Of a DNA stretch of 54,217 nucleotides, positions 19,809 to 31,307 are shown one piece after another (the first letter of the stretch is position 1; every line of letters starts with the position of its first letter). Source of the stretch: Candidatus Competibacteraceae bacterium (GTDB taxonomy: Bacteria > Pseudomonadota > Gammaproteobacteria > Competibacterales > JAHEDQ01); the NCBI GenBank assembly GCA_024641125.1, contig JAHEDQ010000004.1, positions 1 through 54,217 of the forward strand. Direction: 5' to 3'. The notes beneath the pieces are model-generated. The model was not told the DNA's origin. It worked only from the letters and a program-made list of their open reading frames with translations, and did no database searches. Both the position numbers and the translations under genes were made by a program.

Positions 19809-22106
19809 ATGAGCCGAATTTTGGTCGCGCTGATCTCGATGGCGCCGATGCTTGCGTCCGCCATAGACGAGTCGGAACTGCTGCCGCCGGAACAAGCCTT
19901 TCCGGCCACCGCTGCGGCGCTGGGGCCGGAGCGTATAGAGGCAAGCTGGGACATCGCCGAAGGATACTATCTCTATCAACACCGCCTGGCAGTCACCACG
20001 ACCACCGCGGGGATTGAGCTGGGTGAACCGGTTCTGCCGCCGGGTACGGAAAAAGAGGACGAATTCTTCGGCCGTGTGGTGACCTACCGCACACGGGTCA
20101 CCGCTGAAATCCCGGTCCTGAAGCGGCCTGCAGGGATAACCCCGGTGGTGCTGGATCTCGGGTCTCAGGGCTGTGCCGATGTTGGCGTCTGCTACCCGCC
20201 CATGTCGCAATCGACTGTGCTCGAACTGCCGTTGATGGCGCAAGCCAAACCCGCGCAAACCCTACCCGCGGCGGCCGTTCCGGCTGCCCCGGCCAGCCAG
20301 CGCCTGCAGAATCTCCTTGGCGGCGGCAGTAATAGCCTGGGTATCGCCGGCGACGATCTGCTGCCACCGGATGAGGCCTTCATGCCCACGGCCGAGTCCA
20401 CCGATGGCCGCAGCATCCGCATCAAATGGCGCATCGCCGACGGCTACTACCTCTACCGGGACAAGATCGGGCTGGCGTTAACCGAAGCCGACGGGGTCGA
20501 ACTGGGCACGGTGACCACGCCCGAGGGCGAGGAGAAAGAGGACGAGTTTTTCGGCCGCATACAGGTCTATTACGGGTCCGCGGAGGCCACTGCGCAGCTG
20601 CAACGAACGCAACCAGATGCCACCGAGGTGGTCCTCAAAGCGGAATACCAGGGCTGTGCGGACATAGGAGTCTGCTACCCGCCCATGGAACAAACCATCC
20701 CGGTGCTGCTGCGGGCTATTCCGGCGGCAGAGGCGGCGACAGAGGCGGCCCCGAACGGCACCGCGCCGGCCCAGGCGGCTACAACTGACCTGGATGCCCT
20801 GCTCGGATCCCCGCAACCGGTGGCGGAACAGGATCGACTGGCAGAGAGTCTGGCCCAGGGCGGGCTCCTGACGGTGGCAACCTTTTTCGGCCTTGGTCTG
20901 CTGCTGGCCTTCACCCCTTGCGTGTTCCCGATGATCCCAATTCTGTCCGGCATCATCGTGGGCCAGGGTAAGGACATCACCGTGCGGCGGGCTCTGCTGC
21001 TGTCGTTGATCTATGTGCTGGCTATGGCGCTCACCTACACGGTGGCCGGGATACTGGCCGGCTTGTTCGGGCAAAACCTGCAGGCTCTGTTCCAGCAAAC
21101 CTGGATCCTGGTGGTTTTCGCCATCGTGTTTGTGCTGTTGTCACTGTCCATGTTCGGATTCTACGAGCTGCAACTGCCGTCGACGCTGCAAACCCGGCTT
21201 GCCGCCATGAGCAATCGCCAGCAGGGCGGAAATTACCTGGGGGTGGCGATCATGGGCTTTCTGTCCGCCCTGATCGTCGGCCCCTGTGTGGCGCCACCTT
21301 TGGCCGGCGCTCTGATTTACATCGGACAGACCGGAGATGCGGTGCTGGGCGGTCTGGCTTTGTTCGCCCTAAGCATGGGAATGGGCGCGCCGTTGCTGGT
21401 GATCGGCGCATCGGCCGGCAAATTTCTGCCCCGTGCAGGCGCCTGGATGGATGCGATCAAGGCGGTGTTTGGGGTGGGACTGCTGGCGGTGGCCATCGTT
21501 CTGCTGGAGCGGGTTCTGCCAGCGGCTGTCTCGATGGTCCTCTGGGGGCTGCTGATGATCGGCTCGGCGGTTTACCTGCGGGCATTCGAGGCGGTCGAAG
21601 GCGGATGGTCACGTTTGTGGCGCGGCCTGGGCCTGGCACTGGCCGTTTACGGCGGGCTCATGTTGGTTGGTGCCGCTATGGGGGGTCGCGACACCTTGCA
21701 ACCCCTGCGCGGCGTGTTCGGCGGCGGCGCGGCCCATCAGGAGCTGACGTTCAAGAGGATTAAATCCAGTGCCGATCTGGACCGGGAAATTGCCGCCGCG
21801 GTGGCGGCCGGACGGCCGGTGATGGTGGATTTCTACGCCGACTGGTGCGTGTCCTGCAAGGAAATGGAGAAATACACATTCAGCGATCCGGCGGTGATCA
21901 CTGCGCTCTCGCCCGCGGTGCTGCTGCAGGCCGACGTGACCGCCAACGATGCCGAGGATCAGGCGTTACTCGCGCGCTTTGACCTGATCGGGCCGCCGAC
22001 CATCCTGTTCTTCGGGACGGATGGCGCCGAACGTCCCGGCTATCGCACCGTGGGCTTTGTCCCGGCGAACGAATTCCGTGAGCACGTTCAGGCCGCCATC
22101 CGGTGA
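19809..22106 (+). CDS. dsbD: Thiol:disulfide interchange protein DsbD with duplicated N-terminal domain
   Basis: CcdA-like membrane core (FTPCVFPMIPILSGII), C-terminal thioredoxin motif DWCVSCKEME, and two copies of nDsbD (GCADVGVCYPPM; GCADIGVCYPPM). Confidence 0.93.
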   Translation: MSRILVALISMAPMLASAIDESELLPPEQAFPATAAALGPERIEASWDIAEGYYLYQHRLAVTTTTAGIELGEPVLPPGTEKEDEFFGRVVTYRTRVTAEIPVLKRPAGITPVVLDLGSQGCADVGVCYPPMSQSTVLELPLMAQAKPAQTLPAAAVPAAPASQRLQNLLGGGSNSLGIAGDDLLPPDEAFMPTAESTDGRSIRIKWRIADGYYLYRDKIGLALTEADGVELGTVTTPEGEEKEDEFFGRIQVYYGSAEATAQLQRTQPDATEVVLKAEYQGCADIGVCYPPMEQTIPVLLRAIPAAEAATEAAPNGTAPAQAATTDLDALLGSPQPVAEQDRLAESLAQGGLLTVATFFGLGLLLAFTPCVFPMIPILSGIIVGQGKDITVRRALLLSLIYVLAMALTYTVAGILAGLFGQNLQALFQQTWILVVFAIVFVLLSLSMFGFYELQLPSTLQTRLAAMSNRQQGGNYLGVAIMGFLSALIVGPCVAPPLAGALIYIGQTGDAVLGGLALFALSMGMGAPLLVIGASAGKFLPRAGAWMDAIKAVFGVGLLAVAIVLLERVLPAAVSMVLWGLLMIGSAVYLRAFEAVEGGWSRLWRGLGLALAVYGGLMLVGAAMGGRDTLQPLRGVFGGGAAHQELTFKRIKSSADLDREIAAAVAAGRPVMVDFYADWCVSCKEMEKYTFSDPAVITALSPAVLLQADVTANDAEDQALLARFDLIGPPTILFFGTDGAERPGYRTVGFVPANEFREHVQAAIR

Positions 22107-22612
22107 TATTGCGGCACGCGCTGGTCGGCTTTCTGCTGGGCTTTGGCCTGCTGGGATGCGACACCGACGAGCACGGGATGGTCGGGCTGTCCACGGGAAC
22201 TGACGGCCCCCCATTGTCCCTGTTTGATCTGAACGGCAACCGTCGCGCCCTTTCGGAGTGGCAAGGCAAGGTTCTACTGGTGAATTTCTGGGCGACCTGG
22301 TGCGCACCTTGCCGCGCCGAAATCCCGGGCTTCATAGAGGTCAGGGAGCGCTACCGGGATCAGCCGTTCGAAGTAATTGGTATCGCGGTCGATCGACCCG
22401 ACTATGTGAAGGAATACGCCACGGATCTGGCGATCCCCTATCCTATTCTGTTGGATCCCATCAACGGCGGCAGCAGTCTGATTCCCTGGGGCAATCCCCA
22501 GGGCGTCCTGCCCTACAGTGTCTTGCTGGATCGAAACGGCAGGGTCGCGCTCACACATCTCGGCAAATTCAGCGTCCAGCAACTGCAGGCCCAATTGGAC
22601 GCTCTGCTCTAA
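22103..22612 (+). CDS. TlpA-like thioredoxin-fold lipoprotein
   Basis: LLGC lipobox-like start, NFWATWCAPCRAEIPGF; GTG start overlaps dsbD stop. Confidence 0.9.
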   Translation: MILRHALVGFLLGFGLLGCDTDEHGMVGLSTGTDGPPLSLFDLNGNRRALSEWQGKVLLVNFWATWCAPCRAEIPGFIEVRERYRDQPFEVIGIAVDRPDYVKEYATDLAIPYPILLDPINGGSSLIPWGNPQGVLPYSVLLDRNGRVALTHLGKFSVQQLQAQLDALL

Positions 22613-22750
22613 AGATCTGCACCGATTTGAATCGAACACGCACCGATCGTCTCCGAACTCGCCGGCAGATGGACAGGAAACGACGTTTGCATCATACTCG
22701 GCCGCTTGCCGGCTCGGCACTAATTTGCTTGCCACCTGGGGGCCGTCACA

Positions 22751-23215
22751 ATGAGTTCCATGGCGACATTCCTGGTTCTGAACGGTCCTAACCTCAATCT
22801 CCTCGGCACCCGGGAACCCGATCTCTACGGCGCAGATTCTCTGGCCGACATCGAACGCGTTTGCATGGACATGGCGAAGGCCTGGGGGGATACCCTGGCA
22901 TTTTTTCAAACCAACGCCGAACATCGAATGGTGGAGCGGATTCATCAAGCCGGCAGGGACGAGACCCGTTTCATTATCATCAATCCGGCCGCCTGGACCC
23001 ACACCAGTGTGGCCACACGCGATGCGCTGCTGGGCGTCCAAATTCCGTTTATCGAGGTACATCTTTCCAATGTGCACGCACGGGAGCCGTTTCGCCGACA
23101 TTCCTACCTGTCCGATGTGGCAGTGGGTGTGATCGCGGGTCTGGGCGCGCAGGGGTACGAGTTGGCCCTGCTCGCCGCCCGGGCCCATGTGCAACAACAG
23201 GACGCTAGAGGCTGA
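22751..23215 (+). CDS. aroQ: Type II 3-dehydroquinate dehydratase
   Basis: [21 protein letters not shown]...[17 protein letters not shown]; start may be MATFLV at 22760. Confidence 0.95.
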   Translation: MSSMATFLVLNGPNLNLLGTREPDLYGADSLADIERVCMDMAKAWGDTLAFFQTNAEHRMVERIHQAGRDETRFIIINPAAWTHTSVATRDALLGVQIPFIEVHLSNVHAREPFRRHSYLSDVAVGVIAGLGAQGYELALLAARAHVQQQDARG

Positions 23216-23688
23216 TGGACATTCGCAAAATCAAAAAACTGATCGACCTGCTGGAAGAATCGGGCGTTGCGGAGATCGAGATCCGCGAAGGCGAGGAATC
23301 GGTGCGAATCAGTCGTTACAGCATCAACGCACCGGCACCGGCCACGGCCCAGTCGATGCTGCCGGCTGCACCCGCGATCGCCGGAACGAAGCCGCCCACA
23401 CCATCCGAGGCCGCCCGCGGCAGCGACGAGCGCCGGGTTGAAGAAGAGCCATTGGGACACAAAGTACGTTCGCCCATGGTGGGCAGCTTTTACCGCTCTG
23501 CGACCCCGGGGGGCAAGTCCTTCGTCGAGGTGGGCAATCGGGTCAATGCAGGCGATACCCTGTGCATTATCGAGGCCATGAAGATGTTCAATCAGATCGA
23601 GGCCGATGTGTCCGGGGTGGTGAAAGCCGTCCTGGCCGAGAACGGCGATCCGGTCGAATACGACCAGCCCCTGTTCGTCATAGAGTGA
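23215..23688 (+). CDS. accB: Biotin carboxyl carrier protein of acetyl-CoA carboxylase
   Basis: [23 protein letters not shown]...[15 protein letters not shown]. Confidence 0.97.
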   Translation: MDIRKIKKLIDLLEESGVAEIEIREGEESVRISRYSINAPAPATAQSMLPAAPAIAGTKPPTPSEAARGSDERRVEEEPLGHKVRSPMVGSFYRSATPGGKSFVEVGNRVNAGDTLCIIEAMKMFNQIEADVSGVVKAVLAENGDPVEYDQPLFVIE

Positions 23689-23763
23689 ATCCGTATCATC
23701 CCGCGCCGTTCACGACGAGGGTCGTTGAGAACGGTCGCCGCAGCCGTACCGGACACTGAAATC

Positions 23764-25104
23764 ATGCTGGACAAAGTGGTCATCGCGAATCGTGGCGAGA
23801 TCGCCCTGCGTATACTGCGGGCCTGCCGCGAACTCGGAATCCCGACGGTCGCGGCGCACTCGAGCGCCGATCGCCAGCTCAAACATGTTCTGCTGGCCGA
23901 CGAGGCAGTGTGTATCGGTCCCCCAGCGTCAGTGGACAGCTACCTCAACATGCCGGCCATTATCAGCGCCGCCGAGGTAACGGATGCCGTGGCCATCCAT
24001 CCTGGCTATGGATTTCTGTCCGAGAACGCGGACTTCGCCGAACGGGTCGAGCAAAGCGGGTTCATCTTTATCGGCCCCAGAGCGGAGACCATCCGCCTGA
24101 TGGGAGACAAAGTATCCGCCATCCGGGCGATGCAGGCGGCAAACGTGCCCTGTGTCCCCGGTTCCGACGGCCCTCTGGGCACCGATGACGAGGAAAACCT
24201 GCGTCTGGCCCGGGATATCGGGTTCCCGGTCATCATCAAGGCTTCCGGCGGCGGTGGCGGGCGCGGCATGCGCGTGGTGCATGGGGAAGCCACGCTTCTG
24301 GATGCCATATCGCTGACCCGCACAGAGGCCGGTGCCGCGTTCGGCAACGACACGCTGTACATGGAGAAGTTTCTGGAACGGCCACGCCACATCGAGATCC
24401 AGGTGCTGGCAGATGGCCAAGGTAAGGCGATCCATCTGGGGGAACGGGACTGCTCGATGCAACGCCGACACCAGAAGGTGGTGGAAGAATCCCCCGCCCC
24501 GGGGATCACCGAGGAACAGCGGACCAAGATCGGGCATCGCTGCGTGGACGCCTGCCTGAAGTTGGACTACCGCGGCGCCGGAACCTTTGAGTTTCTGTAT
24601 CAGGATGGTGACTTCTACTTTATCGAGATGAACACCCGGGTTCAGGTCGAGCATCCGGTGACGGAAATGGTGACCGGTGTCGATATAGTCAAAGAACAAC
24701 TCAGGATTGCCGCGGGCGAAGGCCTCAAACTGAACCAGCAGGACATCGTTATTCGAGGCCACGCAATTGAATGCCGGATCAATGCCGAGGACCCTGAAAC
24801 CTTCATGCCCTGTCCAGGCACCATTACTCAATATCACGCCCCCGGCGGCCCCGGTATTCGCGTAGACACCCATGTCTACAACAATTACCGGGTACCACCC
24901 TATTACGACTCGATGATCGCCAAGCTGATTTCCTACGGTGGTGACCGGCCAACGGCCCTGGCCCGAATGCGCGGCGCCCTGTCGGAGATCGTGATCGACG
25001 GCATTAAAACCAACGTGCCCCTGCACCGGCGCATTCTGGATGATGGGCACTTTCAGGCTGGGGGAACCAACATCCATTACCTGGAAAAAATGCTGGGACT
25101 GTGA
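23764..25104 (+). CDS. accC: Biotin carboxylase
   Basis: [26 protein letters not shown]..., [13 protein letters not shown]. Confidence 0.98.
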   Translation: MLDKVVIANRGEIALRILRACRELGIPTVAAHSSADRQLKHVLLADEAVCIGPPASVDSYLNMPAIISAAEVTDAVAIHPGYGFLSENADFAERVEQSGFIFIGPRAETIRLMGDKVSAIRAMQAANVPCVPGSDGPLGTDDEENLRLARDIGFPVIIKASGGGGGRGMRVVHGEATLLDAISLTRTEAGAAFGNDTLYMEKFLERPRHIEIQVLADGQGKAIHLGERDCSMQRRHQKVVEESPAPGITEEQRTKIGHRCVDACLKLDYRGAGTFEFLYQDGDFYFIEMNTRVQVEHPVTEMVTGVDIVKEQLRIAAGEGLKLNQQDIVIRGHAIECRINAEDPETFMPCPGTITQYHAPGGPGIRVDTHVYNNYRVPPYYDSMIAKLISYGGDRPTALARMRGALSEIVIDGIKTNVPLHRRILDDGHFQAGGTNIHYLEKMLGL

Positions 25105-26015
25105 CCGACGCTGAACCGGCCAGTCCGCCCTGGATCCAGCTTGCATTCGAGACCGGAACCCATTCGGTCCAGGCGCTGGAGGATGCATTGCAAGCCAGCG
25201 GGGCGGTTGCGGTTACTCTGGAAGATGCGGCAGATGACCCGGTGCTGGAACCCGGGCCGGGGGAAACACCACTTTGGAAACAGACCCGGGTCACCGGCTT
25301 GTACGACGGCCGCACCATGGATCTCCCCGCAGTGGAACAGGCCATGCAGCGCGCGCTCGCGACACCACATCTGCCGCCATACCGGGCTTCGCCCCTGGAA
25401 CAGCGGGACTGGGTGCGGGCCTGGATGGATCACTATCACCCCATGCGCTTTGGCGAGGGCCTTTGGGTTTGCCCCAGCCACCTGACGCCACCCGACCCCA
25501 GCGCCACCACCATCATGATGGACCCGGGCCTCGCCTTCGGCACGGGAACCCACGCCACAACCGCTTTGTGTCTGGAATGGCTGTCCGCGCAAAGGGTAAC
25601 GGGCTGGTCGGTGGTCGACTACGGTTGCGGCTCAGGCATTCTCGCCATCGCGGCGCTATTGCTCGGCGCACGGCATGCGCTGGCGTTGGACATCGATCCC
25701 CAGGCGCTCATGTCGACCCGAACCAATGCGGAACGGAACGGCGTACTGCAACGGGTCCAGGTGTCCTTCCCCGACGACATCGAGCCACAGCCATCGGACC
25801 TGGTCATGGCCAACATTCTGGCCGGCCCTTTGCTGGCGTTGCGGGACCGGCTGAGCGCCCGCGTGCGGCCGGGAGGCAAGCTGATCATGTCCGGACTGCT
25901 CAGCCGCCATGCCAATGAGATCGAGCAGACTTATCGAAACGCGTTCGATTTCGGGCCCCGGCTGCAGCGGGACGACTGGATTCTCCTGGACGGCACCCGG
26001 CGCGCGTTGGTTTGA
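25101..26015 (+). CDS. prmA: Ribosomal protein L11 methyltransferase
   Basis: [41 protein letters not shown]. Confidence 0.95.
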   Translation: MTDAEPASPPWIQLAFETGTHSVQALEDALQASGAVAVTLEDAADDPVLEPGPGETPLWKQTRVTGLYDGRTMDLPAVEQAMQRALATPHLPPYRASPLEQRDWVRAWMDHYHPMRFGEGLWVCPSHLTPPDPSATTIMMDPGLAFGTGTHATTALCLEWLSAQRVTGWSVVDYGCGSGILAIAALLLGARHALALDIDPQALMSTRTNAERNGVLQRVQVSFPDDIEPQPSDLVMANILAGPLLALRDRLSARVRPGGKLIMSGLLSRHANEIEQTYRNAFDFGPRLQRDDWILLDGTRRALV

Positions 26016-26186
26016 TCGCCGGCCCACCCTCAAGCCCGGTTTGCGAATGGGCATATCTATACTATTCTGACCGTATAACGACGATGAAATTCAGGTTCAC
26101 CCAACGACGGGAGATCCTGTTGAGCCGCAACCCTCTGCGGCGTGAACGACCGGGCCCTACGGCCCGATACAGCTTTGCCAGGCACC

Positions 26187-27179
26187 ATGCGCATCGGTCC
26201 CTACGAACTGACAAATAACGTCGCTCTCGCACCCATGGCCGGCGTGACCGACCGCCCGTTCCGACAACTCTGTCGGAGATTGGGGGCAGGGTTTGCCGTG
26301 TCCGAAATGGTCAGCGCCAACCCCAGCTTGCGGCACACCCGCAAAAGCCGGCAACGACTCGACCACGCGGGTGAGGACGCGCCCATTAGCGTGCAGATCG
26401 CCGGCGCCGATCCCCACATCCTGGCCGAAGCCGCCCGAATCAATGTGGCCCATGGCGCCCAGATCATAGACATCAACATGGGCTGTCCGGCAAAAAAAGT
26501 GTGTAACGTCCTGGCGGGATCGGCGTTGCTTCGCGATGAGACACTGGTGGGCCGCATTCTGGCGGCAGTGGTGGACGCGGTGGACGTGCCGGTCACGCTG
26601 AAAATGCGTACCGGCTGGGCCGCGGATCACCGCAACGGGGTTCGGATAGCGCGCATGGCCGAAGCGGCCGGCATCCAGGCTTTGGCGGTCCACGGGCGAA
26701 CCCGAACCGACGGATACGGCGGCCCGGTGGACTACGACACCATCGCTCGGGTGAAAAACGAGGTGACCATCCCGGTCTACGCCAACGGCGATATCGACTC
26801 GCCGGCCAAGGCGGAAAGGGTGATGGCTCTGACCGGCGCCGACGGCGTGATGATCGGGCGTGCGGCACAGGGTCGTCCCTGGCTGCCAGGTCAGATAGCG
26901 GACTATCTGCGCACCGGCCAGAGGCACTCTGAACCGGCTGTGGCGGCGGTCCGAGACCTGCTGCTGGGCCACCTTGAGGAATTGTATCGGTTCTACGGTG
27001 CACATCAGGGGGTGCGCATCGCACGCAAGCACATCAAATGGTACTGCGCCGCGCACCCGGAGAGCGCAGCTTTCTGGCGGAACGTGAGCAGAGTCGAGTG
27101 CACCCGCCAGCAGACCCGCCTCACGCGGCAGCATTTCGACCGGCTGGCCATTGATTCACCCACCGGTTTGGCTGCCTAG
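26187..27179 (+). CDS. dusB: tRNA-dihydrouridine synthase DusB
   Basis: MRIGPYELTNNVALAPMAGVTDRPFRQLCRRLGAG; INMGCPAKKVCN. Confidence 0.95.
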   Translation: MRIGPYELTNNVALAPMAGVTDRPFRQLCRRLGAGFAVSEMVSANPSLRHTRKSRQRLDHAGEDAPISVQIAGADPHILAEAARINVAHGAQIIDINMGCPAKKVCNVLAGSALLRDETLVGRILAAVVDAVDVPVTLKMRTGWAADHRNGVRIARMAEAAGIQALAVHGRTRTDGYGGPVDYDTIARVKNEVTIPVYANGDIDSPAKAERVMALTGADGVMIGRAAQGRPWLPGQIADYLRTGQRHSEPAVAAVRDLLLGHLEELYRFYGAHQGVRIARKHIKWYCAAHPESAAFWRNVSRVECTRQQTRLTRQHFDRLAIDSPTGLAA

Positions 27180-27444
27180 GGCCTGTTGACACTATGCGGA
27201 TACCCATCGACAGAGCCCCATTTTTTGCAGGACCAGGCGCAGTGAGCGCTGCGTACCCGCCGTACATGAGCGAACCTGAAACGCAGGCCTGTGGAAAATG
27301 GGGCCTGTCCCTGCGGGTTGTCCCTCAAATCAGGCCATGCAGCGTTGCACATCGCTTATTTGGAATAACCAAACTGCGTTCTACGCGCCTTGCTTGGCCT
27401 GATTTGAGGGACAACGCTGGGCGTCCGAATAATGTCAACAGGCC
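27180..27444. repeat. MITE-like inverted-repeat element between dusB and fis
   Basis: Terminal ggcctgttgacactat / ataatgtcaacaggcc (1 mismatch in 16) plus internal perfect 21-bp inverted repeat gttgtccctcaaatcaggcca (27317-27337) / tggcctgatttgagggacaac (27395-27415). Confidence 0.85.
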
Positions 27445-27457
27445 GTAGAGCGTCCGA

Positions 27458-27715
27458 ATGAGCATCAAGATTTCCTGCGAAGACGCCAGCATCCCGCTCA
27501 GATCCCATGTTCAGACTGCACTCAGCGACTACTTTGAAAAGCTTGACGGCCATCCGACCTGCGGTCTGTACAAGTTGATCATAACCGAAGTGGAAAAACC
27601 CCTGTTGGAAGCCGCATTGCGACATGCGGGCGGCAATCAAACTCGGGCAGCTGAAATTCTGGGCATCAACCGCACCACCCTGCGCAAGAAGCTGCGGCTC
27701 TACGACATCGACTGA
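27458..27715 (+). CDS. fis: DNA-binding protein Fis
   Basis: 85 aa; EKPLLEAALRHAGGNQTRAAEILGINRTTLRKKLRLYDID. Confidence 0.95.
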   Translation: MSIKISCEDASIPLRSHVQTALSDYFEKLDGHPTCGLYKLIITEVEKPLLEAALRHAGGNQTRAAEILGINRTTLRKKLRLYDID

Positions 27716-27844
27716 AACGCCGCTCACGGCCGACCGTGGCCGTGATCAATCGGATGTTGCGTTGGCCTGCAACCCGCTATAATGCGCCGGCCGCGTAACC
27801 CACCGCTCCGTCCGCAGTCTTGCGGCCAACCCAGTACGGCTCAA

Positions 27845-29419
27845 ATGCAGCAGACCATTCCTATTCGACGTGCGCTTATCAGCGTTTCAGACAAGCACGG
27901 CCTGGTGGACTTCGCCCACCGCCTGGAGGATTTCGGTGTCGAGATTCTGTCCACCGGCGGGACCGCCAAGCTGCTGCGGGAAAACGCGATCCCGGTGGTC
28001 GATGTGTCCGACCACACCGGTTTCCCGGAATTGATGGATGGCCGGCTCAAAACCCTGCACCCACGAATACACGGCGGTCTGCTGGGCCGTCGTGGCGTCG
28101 ATGACGGGGTTATGGCCGAGCACGACATTGCCCCCATCGACATGGTGGTGGTCAACCTCTACCCGTTCGAGCAAACCATCGCCCGTCCGGACTGCGACCT
28201 GGAGATGGCAATTGAGAACATCGACATTGGCGGGCCAGCCATGCTGCGCGCCGCCGCCAAAAATCACGCGGGCGTGGCCGTGGTGATCGACGTGGCGGAC
28301 TACGCTGTGGTGATCGAGGAAATGGAGCGCGAGGGAGGGGCCTTGACCGCTGCCACGCGCTACCGCCTGGCGGTAAAGACCTTTGCCCGCACAGCCGGCT
28401 ATGACGGCACCATCGCTAACTATCTCGGCCGCACCAACCCGGATGGCACTCAGTCCCGGTTCTCGGATACCTTCACGCTGCAGCTGCGCAAGGCCCAGGA
28501 CATGCGTTACGGGGAAAACCCCCATCAGCAAGCGGCGTTTTATGTGGAAGCGAATGCCGGCGGCGCAAACGTGGCCGGCGCCCGCCAGCTGAACGGCAAG
28601 GCCCTGTCATACAACAACGTGGCCGACACGGATGCAGCGCTGGAATGCATCAAACAGTTCGATCAGCCCGCGTGCGTCATTGTCAAACACGCAAATCCCT
28701 GCGGCGTGGCTGTGGCGCCCAGCCTGTTGATGGCCTATGAGCGCGCTTTTCAGACCGACCCAACCTCAGCCTTTGGCGGCATCATCGCTTTCAATCGGCC
28801 GCTGGACGGCGATACCGCTTTTGCCATCGTGGAACGCCAGTTCGTGGAGGTCATCATTGCCCCCGGAGTCAGCGAGGCCGCGCTGCAGGCCGTGGCGACA
28901 AAGAAGAACATTCGTCTGCTGAGTTGCGGAGCGTGGACCGACGATCTGGAATCCGGGCTGGATTTTAAGCGCGTCAGCGGTGGCCTGCTGATACAGGATC
29001 GGGATACGGGACGAATCTCCGAAGCCGATCTGAAAGTCGTGACCAAGCGCCGGCCCAGCGCGCAGGAGCTGACAGACCTGATTTTCGCCTGGCGGGTCGC
29101 CAAATGCGTCAAATCCAACGCCATCGTCTATGCCCGGGACCAGCAGACCATCGGCGTCGGCGCAGGCCAGATGAGCCGGGTTTACTCGGCCCGCATCGCC
29201 GCGATCAAGGCCGAGGACGAGGGGATTCGCGTGGCCGGGGCGGTTATGGCGTCGGACGCTTTTTTCCCATTCCGGGACGGCATCGACTCGGCCGCCCAAC
29301 ATGGCATTACCGCAGTCATCCAACCCGGGGGTTCGCTACGCGACCAGGAAGTGATAGCGGCGGCGGATGAACAGGGAATGGCCATGGTGTTTACCGGTAT
29401 GCGCCACTTCCGGCACTAA
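27845..29419 (+). CDS. purH: Bifunctional AICAR formyltransferase/IMP cyclohydrolase
   Basis: [38 protein letters not shown]; start at MQQTIPIRR. Confidence 0.97.
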   Translation: MQQTIPIRRALISVSDKHGLVDFAHRLEDFGVEILSTGGTAKLLRENAIPVVDVSDHTGFPELMDGRLKTLHPRIHGGLLGRRGVDDGVMAEHDIAPIDMVVVNLYPFEQTIARPDCDLEMAIENIDIGGPAMLRAAAKNHAGVAVVIDVADYAVVIEEMEREGGALTAATRYRLAVKTFARTAGYDGTIANYLGRTNPDGTQSRFSDTFTLQLRKAQDMRYGENPHQQAAFYVEANAGGANVAGARQLNGKALSYNNVADTDAALECIKQFDQPACVIVKHANPCGVAVAPSLLMAYERAFQTDPTSAFGGIIAFNRPLDGDTAFAIVERQFVEVIIAPGVSEAALQAVATKKNIRLLSCGAWTDDLESGLDFKRVSGGLLIQDRDTGRISEADLKVVTKRRPSAQELTDLIFAWRVAKCVKSNAIVYARDQQTIGVGAGQMSRVYSARIAAIKAEDEGIRVAGAVMASDAFFPFRDGIDSAAQHGITAVIQPGGSLRDQEVIAAADEQGMAMVFTGMRHFRH

Positions 29420-29431
29420 CTGGAGCGGATC

Positions 29432-30730
29432 ATGAAAGTACTGATCGTCGGAGGCGGCGGGCGTGAACACGCGATGGCCTGGAAATGCGCCCAGTCGCGA
29501 CGGGTGGATACCGTCTTTGTCGCCCCCGGCAACGCCGGCACCGAGAGCGAGGCCAAGGTTCGCAACATCGATCTGGCGGCGAACGACATCGAGGGCTTGG
29601 CCCGCTACGCCGCCGAGACCGGGGTGGATTTGACCATTGTCGGCCCCGAAGCCCCGCTGGTGGCCGGGATCGTGGACACGTTCACCTCGGCCGGATTGCG
29701 TTGTTTTGGTCCATCACGGGACGCGGCGCAACTGGAAGGGTCCAAGGCCTTCAGCAAGGATTTCCTGGCGCGCCATCGAATCCCTACCGCCGGCTATAGC
29801 GTGTTCTCGGAAATCCGGCCCGCCGTTGATTACATACGCACTCAGGGCGCGCCCATCGTGGTCAAGGCCGACGGCCTGGCGGCGGGCAAGGGCGTCATCG
29901 TGGCGGAAAGCGAAGCCGAGGCAATCGCCGCGGTGGAAGCGATGTTGGCCGACAACCGATTCGGCCAGGCCGGCAGCCGCGTTGTGATCGAGGCATTTCT
30001 GCGCGGAGAGGAAGCCAGTTTTATCGCGATGGTGGATGGCACCCACGTGCTGCCCATGGCGACATCCCAGGATCACAAGGCCCGCGAAGAGGGTGATCAC
30101 GGGCCAAATACCGGCGGCATGGGCGCCTACTCGCCGGCGCCGGTGATCACCCGGGAGATCCACGAACGTGTTATGTCCGAGGTCATACTGCCGACGGTCC
30201 GAGGCATGGCGGAGGACGGCCATCCCTACACCGGCTTTCTCTATGCCGGTCTCATGATCGATCAGGACGGATCGCCGCAGGTGCTGGAGTACAACTGCCG
30301 GCTCGGTGACCCGGAGACGCAGCCCATCCTGATGCGGCTGAGATCGGATCTGACCGGACTCTGCGAGCTGGCTCTTGACGGTCGTCTCGATCAGGCGGTT
30401 GTCGAGTGGGACCCACGGCCGGCGCTGGGCGTGGTGATGGTAGCCGGGGGCTATCCGGGTTCCTACCGCAGTGGCGATCCCATATCGGGGCTGAACCTGG
30501 GCGACGCGCCGGACTGCAAGATCTTCCACGCGGGGACCGTGAGACGCGACCAGGAGGTGGTCACCAGCGGTGGGCGCGTATTATGCGTCACCGCACTGGG
30601 AGATTCAGTGGCGTCGGCCCAGACACGAGCCTATGAAATCGTGCGGACGGTCCGGTGGAATCATGCTGGGTTCCGCCGGGACATCGGTTATCGGGCGGTG
30701 GCGCGGGAACAGTCGCACGCCAAACCCTGA
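29432..30730 (+). CDS. purD: Phosphoribosylamine-glycine ligase
   Basis: MKVLIVGGGGREHAMAWKCAQS; HGPNTGGMGAYSPAP. Confidence 0.97.
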   Translation: MKVLIVGGGGREHAMAWKCAQSRRVDTVFVAPGNAGTESEAKVRNIDLAANDIEGLARYAAETGVDLTIVGPEAPLVAGIVDTFTSAGLRCFGPSRDAAQLEGSKAFSKDFLARHRIPTAGYSVFSEIRPAVDYIRTQGAPIVVKADGLAAGKGVIVAESEAEAIAAVEAMLADNRFGQAGSRVVIEAFLRGEEASFIAMVDGTHVLPMATSQDHKAREEGDHGPNTGGMGAYSPAPVITREIHERVMSEVILPTVRGMAEDGHPYTGFLYAGLMIDQDGSPQVLEYNCRLGDPETQPILMRLRSDLTGLCELALDGRLDQAVVEWDPRPALGVVMVAGGYPGSYRSGDPISGLNLGDAPDCKIFHAGTVRRDQEVVTSGGRVLCVTALGDSVASAQTRAYEIVRTVRWNHAGFRRDIGYRAVAREQSHAKP

Positions 30731-30824
30731 CCGAACCACAATCGGCCTGACTGCGGTACCGGCGTATAGTGGGCATAGAATGGTCCGTCGCCAATGTCCT
30801 GTGCCGGGTTCGGGATCAGTCGCC

Positions 30825-31307
30825 ATGCGGGAACGCGGATTCACACTCACCGAGGTGCTGCTGGCCATCGTGGTGATGACCCTTGGTCTGTTGGGTCTGG
30901 CCAACCTCCAGTTCCAATCGCTGCGCGCGAATCAGGATGCCTACCACACCAGCCAGGCGGCGTTCCTGGCCGAAGAAATTCTGGAACGCATGCGCGGCAA
31001 CCCGGTTCAGGCGCTGGCCGGGCGCTATGACCTGGCCTATGACGCGGCCGGACCAGCGCCGGTGAACTGCATCGGCAGCAGCCAGACCTGTTCCCCAGAG
31101 CAACTGCGGGCCTATGATCTGTCGGACTGGATCGCTACCGTCGCGCAGCGACTGCCGGCCGGGGTCGGCGCCATCAGTACCGCGCCTGGACCCGCCGCCA
31201 ACGCGCGGGTCACCATCCGACTCCGCTGGGAAAACAGACTGCGATGGTCTGGCCCCACACCAGGCGACGCGTCCACCACCGAACTCCGTTTCGATGCGGT
31301 GCTTTGA
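30825..31307 (+). CDS. pilV: Type IV pilus minor pilin PilV
   Basis: Prepilin motif RGFTLTEVLLAIVVMTLGLLGLANLQ. Confidence 0.87.
   Translation: MRERGFTLTEVLLAIVVMTLGLLGLANLQFQSLRANQDAYHTSQAAFLAEEILERMRGNPVQALAGRYDLAYDAAGPAPVNCIGSSQTCSPEQLRAYDLSDWIATVAQRLPAGVGAISTAPGPAANARVTIRLRWENRLRWSGPTPGDASTTELRFDAVL

Noticed and set aside
23929-25188. 419-aa minus-strand ORF opposite accC
   Set aside because: Antisense to a highly conserved biotin carboxylase with no family signature.
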